Positions 59,395-64,000 of a stretch of 64,000 bases of DNA are shown here, in pieces; within the stretch, counting starts at the first letter, position 1; every line of letters starts with the position of its first letter. The DNA comes from Epiperipatus broadwayi. Taxonomy: Eukaryota; Onychophora; Udeonychophora; Euonychophora; Peripatidae. A program made the position numbers and the translations under genes. The notes under the pieces are model-generated. The model saw nothing but the letters and a program-made list of their open reading frames with translations. It was not told the DNA's origin and made no database searches. The stretch lies in the NCBI GenBank assembly GCA_028023455.1, contig JAQFVV010012496.1:2728001-2792000 (forward strand), in the 5' to 3' direction.

Positions 59395-59640
59395 TAACAT
59401 CATCTATGTTCTTTATTACTTTTTATAATGCTTTTTTACAACCCACTGACAGTTTCGATTGCCCCAGCAACCTTCTTCAGTACTATAACAAACCCAATAC
59501 AAAGATGAATGCAAATATACATGAACACATAATTTTACATTTTATATATTCAGAAGATTGCTGGGGCAATCGAAACTATCAATAGTGGGTTGTAAAAAAG
59601 CATTGTAAAAAGTAATAAAAAATGTAGATGATAATATTAT
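59395..59640. repeat. Family-6 hammerhead-like repeat, divergent pair
   Basis: TTATAATGCTTTTTTACAACCCACTGACAG-type sequence (59424) is inverted at 59580-59610. GATTGCCCCAGCAA pairs with TTGCTGGGGCAATC. TAATATTAACATCATCTA at 59390 pairs with TAGATGATAATATTA at 59625. Confidence 0.75.
59438..59490 (-). ncRNA. Hammerhead-like motif, family 6, core intact
   Basis: CUGAAGA (59480-59474), one extra A, a six-bp stem II GGUUGC-UGGG-GCAAUC, GAAA, CUGUC, AGUGGG. Stem I is weak, with G-U pairs and an A-A mismatch beside the core. The partner at 59551-59595 (plus) has CAGAAGA in the core and GAUUGC/GCAAUC as stem II. Confidence 0.5.
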
Positions 59641-60699
59641 GCAATTTAACTGTAGATGATTAGGTCAGGAACAAGTGGAGAGAATTACCCTTGTTGCAAA
59701 AATAAGATTCAGAAATATAAAGACATTATTTCATTTATTGAAAAAAAGATGCAAAACAACTAATATTAAACACCTGAATTTGAATCAGAGATGCAGCCTC
59801 TAATTACTCTCTCTACAAACCAGGTTTTATCCATCTGGCAGAGCAAAACCAAGAATTATCTGACTGGTTAAAGAAAAGTATTTGAAAATTCAGACATTGA
59901 TCAATTAGTAAAATAAGGAATGAATTATCTGCTACTATAATTGATACAGAAGCACAGAAATTATTTGTGCAAAAAAAGAAAATTAACACAATAAGCATGA
60001 CCAGTGCAGACTCATGACATTATGGCTTTCAGTGCATGTATACATCACACACACACCCTCCTACCTTACTATATAGCTTCCTCAACTGTATGTATTTTTC
60101 ACTTCAGTTCATTTTTTGATGGACATTCTGAGGACAGAGAAGACTAGAATTTCTGTCTTTAATAAGTCACATATTGTTTTTAATTAACACATTTAAATTG
60201 CCAAAATTCTAAATTTCTAGTTTCTTTTATGAAAAAAATCTATTCAGAACTTTGATAGATATGATCTTATTGGATGAGAGTTGAGATATAATTTAATTTT
60301 CTATCTTTTCATTTGCTCAACACATGTTCTTAGAAAATGGGGGAGGGGGGTAATCAATTAATAAAACAATAAAGATAAGTTACTTTATTAAATAATGTAT
60401 TTATTGAACTATTTCAGATATAAACTTAGTTTTTTAACTTTTTTTATATATAAATCATACGTATAATATTTTAATCTTTTGATTCTGTAATAATATTTCA
60501 TAAATATATTTGGTAGTTTTCTATTCTATCGTGTCAGCCGTTTGATGGCGTTGATGCTAATCAAAAACACATACATATTACATCCGGGCTGGGCCAGTGA
60601 TTCTATCTATATAAATATCAGCTTTTTTAGTTTTGTAATAGGAAATTAGAGCAACTAATAGTAAATAATATTACTATTTAAAAAACCAAAATTTAGAAA
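59641..60699. other. Unassigned sequence
   Basis: No gene. A short GC-richer patch (CCGTTTGATGGCGTTGATG) lies at 60539-60558. Confidence 0.4.
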
Positions 60700-61740
60700 T
60701 TCACATTAAATTTAAAAATGGTACCCAAATAATTGATGTTTTTTGGACAGTAATTAATCATAAAATGGGTTGTTTTTGTTTGTGTGAATCTATAAAAAGT
60801 TACTGTATTTTTTTAATAGAAAATAATACGCAATTATACATTTTTCAATTTACACAAAATTTCTACATTCACACTAAATTTAAAAATGATACCCGAGTAA
60901 TTTGCTTAATTTTTTTTTTTTTTTGACAGTAATTAATCAGAAAGTGGGTTCTATTTGTTAGTGTGTATATATAAAAAGTACCATTCTTTAAATACTACAT
61001 TTAAAAATGATACCCGTCTATTTTGCATTGTTTTGAACAGTAATGAAGCAGAAAGTGGATTGTTTTTGTTAGTGTGTAGATAACAAAAGCCATAATATTA
61101 TTTAAATACTAAATTTAAAAATTATACCGGAATAACTTTTTTTTTTGGTATTGACAGTAATTAATCAGAAAGTGGGTTTTATTTTCTTTGTGTGTATATA
61201 TACAGAAAAAGTTACGGTATTTTTTGAATAGAAAATAATACGCAATTCTACATTATTCGATTTACCCACAACATTTAAAAATTCACATTAAATTTTCAAA
61301 TGATACCCAACTAATTTGCTTTTTTTTTTTTGAGGACAGTAATTAATCAGAAAGTGGTTTTTTTTTTTGTTAGCGTGTGTGTATATATATATATAAACGT
61401 CATTGAAATATTCAATTTACAAATGATACCTGACTAATTTGCTTTTTTTTTTTTTGACAGTAAAGTTCTTTTTGTTATTGTGTATATATAAAAAGTACTG
61501 TAATTCAAATACTACATTTAAAAATCAAACCAGACTAACTTGCTTTTCTTTTTTTGGATGGTAATTAATCAGAAATTGGGTTGTTTTTGTTAATGTGCAC
61601 ATATAAAAACTAATCTTATTTAAATAGTAAATGTAAAAATAATACCCAACTAATTTTCTTTTTTTTGGACTGTAATTAATAATCCGACACTGGGTTGTTT
61701 TTGTTTGTGTGTATATATCAAAAGTAATTTGTCATGGACG
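60700..61740. repeat. Tandem-repeat array, eight units in two lengths
   Basis: Each unit has AATGATACCCGACTAATTTG, a T run, ACAGTAATTAATCAGAAAGT, GGGTTGTTTTTGTTAGTGTG, then TATATATAAAAAGTA. Unit starts taken at the CAGTAATTAATCA block fall near 60750, 60927, 61040, 61154, 61336, 61457, 61559 and 61671. Spacings are about 177, 113, 114, 182, 121, 102 and 112. The longer units contain an extra AGAAAATAATACGCAATT block. Confidence 0.85.
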
Positions 61741-62077
61741 AATTCTCACGAAAACGTTACTTTTCGCGCGATCATCAAAATACTGCTCTACCGCACCCTT
61801 AAAAGCAATTTTTGAGAGTTACCTATTCGTAATGGAACTTTCACGACATCATTAATAAAGTTATAATGTAACAGTAGGTTAGAGCACTTGAAAAAAAAAA
61901 ACCTTTGTAATGAAATTTTAAATAATTATGACAGGCTAAAATCCACACACTCTCACACGAAAGTATAGAGAAAATAGACATTCTAGCATTATGATAAAGT
62001 TAATAACACAACCAACTATGGCAGTCAATAAAGCATTTGTCTGTGCTTTTAGCATAAAAAAAAACCAGACCGGCGGT

Positions 62078-62192
62078 GACTCTTTCTGTGTTTTATCATA
62101 GAAAGAAGCCTCTTAGGTTGGCTGAGGCTACCACGAGAACTCTTTCCGTGTTTTATAGTAGAAAGAAGCCTCTTAGGTTGGGTGTAGGCTGC
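62078..62192 (+). repeat. Tandem duplication of about 57 bp
   Basis: GACTCTTTCTGTGTTTTATC and GAACTCTTTCCGTGTTTTAT start two direct copies, both with AGAAAGAAGCCTCTTAGGTT. Just beyond, TATTTCTAG and CTAGAAATA (62203-62228) form a perfect 9-bp inverted repeat. Confidence 0.75.
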
Positions 62193-62639
62193 TGAAACAG
62201 TATATTTCTAGGAATTGATCTAGAAATAGCGCCATCATGCGGCTGACACAAGAGAATAAAAAACAACCATATATTTTATATTTTCTTTATATTGAAATAT
62301 TTGTTTTTCCAATGTACATTTTTATTTCGAATGTAGAATGACTTCAAAAGCTTGGAGACTTCAGCTTATGTATATTCTACACTTTCATATTTTTCAAGAT
62401 TTCAAAATGTTGCCTTTTAGATATTATATATATATTTCATAAGTTATATATATATATAGTTAGGATTTCTATTTTATATATTAAAAGATATTTGATATTT
62501 ATTTTATATACATTGCACAGAAATACTCCCTCCCCCTGGTATGGTTTTGATATATATATCATATAAAAATAATTAAGATTTTTAACTAAATACAATGAAA
62601 GTTTTCAACCTTCTATTTTATAAATGTTAGACGATATAC

Positions 62640-63320
62640 TTAGCACTTTTTTGTTAGATAAAAATGTCATCAACTATTGTAACAACAAATATTACTAATG
62701 AGCGCATACCTGGAATGAATTTGATTGTGCTAATTCAGAATGTGAATTTAACTGTTTTGACAGTGATGATAACATAAGTAAAAAAGTTCCAATTATGGAT
62801 GCTAAAATACTAATGATTAGAAAAAAGGAATCTGACTTTTAATGCTAAATCTTAATATCCAATAGATATGCCAAATATTTCACCCCTATTCCCAATGTTT
62901 TCCATCACTGAAATATCAAGGGTCACTACTGAATTTAGACACGAGTATTTTGAATGAATTTTTGAGGACACATTATCCCAAAAGATTGTTATGAAAACAA
63001 CTAATGACACATATCAGATAATGATGTTGCAAAGAATAACAAAATGCCATATCAGGATTGGGATGCTAGTTAGAAATAAAAATTCCTCAAAGCTCCATAT
63101 TTTCTGATCAAACAATATTTTTTTTTTACTTTTCTGATAATGAAAACTTCAATGGAAATGATGATATACATCCAAAGCTCTAAAAATTCGATGAACTTTC
63201 AGCGTATTTGAGACAATGCTTTAGCTTTTATATATTTCAAGATAGATCTCTTAGTTTGGTTAAAAGCTCGTCAAAGGATACCTAAACCAGAAAGTATATA
63301 TTGCTAAGAGAGTCCATTTT
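62640..63320 (+). pseudogene. Possible decayed piggyBac-like transposase
   Basis: With frameshifts, the plus strand shows SDDNISKKVPIMDAKI, then FEDTLSQKIVMKTTNDTY, then a RIPKPESIY block. The order acidic N-terminus, F..FF...E.IV..TN.Y-like block, later K..R...Y block is what a piggyBac transposase would give. The resemblance is loose and no TTAA-flanked termini were found. Confidence 0.2.
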
Positions 63321-64000
63321 GTGAAAAATAAATAGCTTTTTTTTTTGCTTCTATAGATCCCATTTTGTCGGAAATAAGCTACTTTTTATAATTATATAGA
63401 TTACATTAAGTAAAATTGCACAATTAAAAGGTTCAATCTTCTTATCACCGATAGGTTCCTAACAATAATTCGTACACAAATTTTCCATCGCCATTTTTTT
63501 TTTATGGTTTCACTAAGTTAATATTTTTTGGCTTTTAAATATTTGATTGGTTTGAATTAATTCTTAAAAAAACACTTCAAACTCTGGGCATCATAAGTTT
63601 TACTGACTCCTTTTATCATTTTCAGTTGGAAAACATTTTTTCCATGATAAATACCTTCATAGAAGTTGCAAAATTTCTTATAAATGAACTGACCTGGGAG
63701 TCTGCCAGAGAACTTTATAAATACCCAATCACTTATGTTAAACATGAGAAGTTATGATTTGCTAATAAAAATTTTCTCTTTTCATTCCTTTTAATTAAAT
63801 TCAATAGAACTTTTTCCTCATCCAGCAGTATATTTACAGGGAATAATTTTTTTTTTTTAGTAAAATGAGGTCATGCTTTCCAAATTACAAATGGTAGCAT
63901 ATTATTCCTGTTAATTCATTTAACACATGTCTGACTTGATCAATTCATTTTCTATAATTAGAGATAATGTACAATAGGAATCACTGGCTTAGTTCCTTCC
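63321..64000. other. Unassigned sequence at the window end
   Basis: A 62-codon minus frame at 63557-63745 (SDWVFIKFSGRLPGQFIYKK, then MIKG) looks slightly like the C-terminal domain of a transposable-element protein, but I cannot assign it. Confidence 0.25.

Noticed and set aside
60700-61740. CRISPR-like array
   Set aside because: Units are long, diverged and contiguous without unique spacers, in a eukaryotic context.

Overview
This is an AT-rich eukaryotic window with very little coding sequence. It lies inside one large multi-exon gene that reads on the minus strand. Four exons of a neuron navigator (NAV; Drosophila sickie) orthologue are recognisable at 49829-49970, 36438-36595, 33077-33255 and 21179-21329. 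They join in frame, and two candidate in-frame microexons (15 and 24 nt) lie between the second and third. Introns of about 12-13 kb, full of mobile elements, and the homopolymer-rich sequence suggest an invertebrate, most likely an arthropod. A chelicerate is plausible, but the species cannot be fixed from this sequence.

Almost everything else recognisable is transposon. 1-3137: a non-autonomous LTR element with long LTRs, sitting in an RTE-type non-LTR retrotransposon that continues to about 4770. More RTE copies lie at 6735-7875, 11826-12127, 14140-15325, 22520-22800, 29260-29580 and 43686-43862. 12316-13590: a palindromic Penelope-like element (PLE) with a GIY-YIG endonuclease. 14703-15194 and 19438-19828: hAT-type MITEs. 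16900-19430: a decayed PLE. 27000-28905: a PLE with reverse transcriptase and GIY-YIG parts. 38500-39800: a Ty3/gypsy integrase fragment between inverted arms. 50990-51926: a Tigger/pogo-like element. 54393-57175: a PLE tail split by a 2.2 kb solo LTR. 60700-61740: a tandem-repeat array.

The most interesting system is not protein-coding. Many short dispersed repeats carry type I hammerhead ribozyme motifs: a CUGANGA core, a stem II hairpin, GAAA, a very short stem III, a UH cleavage site and a stem I. I find at least seven unrelated sequence families. Most copies sit in divergent back-to-back pairs, and two sit in tandem dimers. Hammerheads are known in Penelope-like retroelements. The diversity within one gene, the one-way divergent geometry, two families with a shared non-canonical core, and copies in sense with the host gene all deserve checking.

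Nothing here looks bacterial or viral, and I found no CRISPR array, rRNA or functional tRNA gene. All alignments and structures were made by eye.
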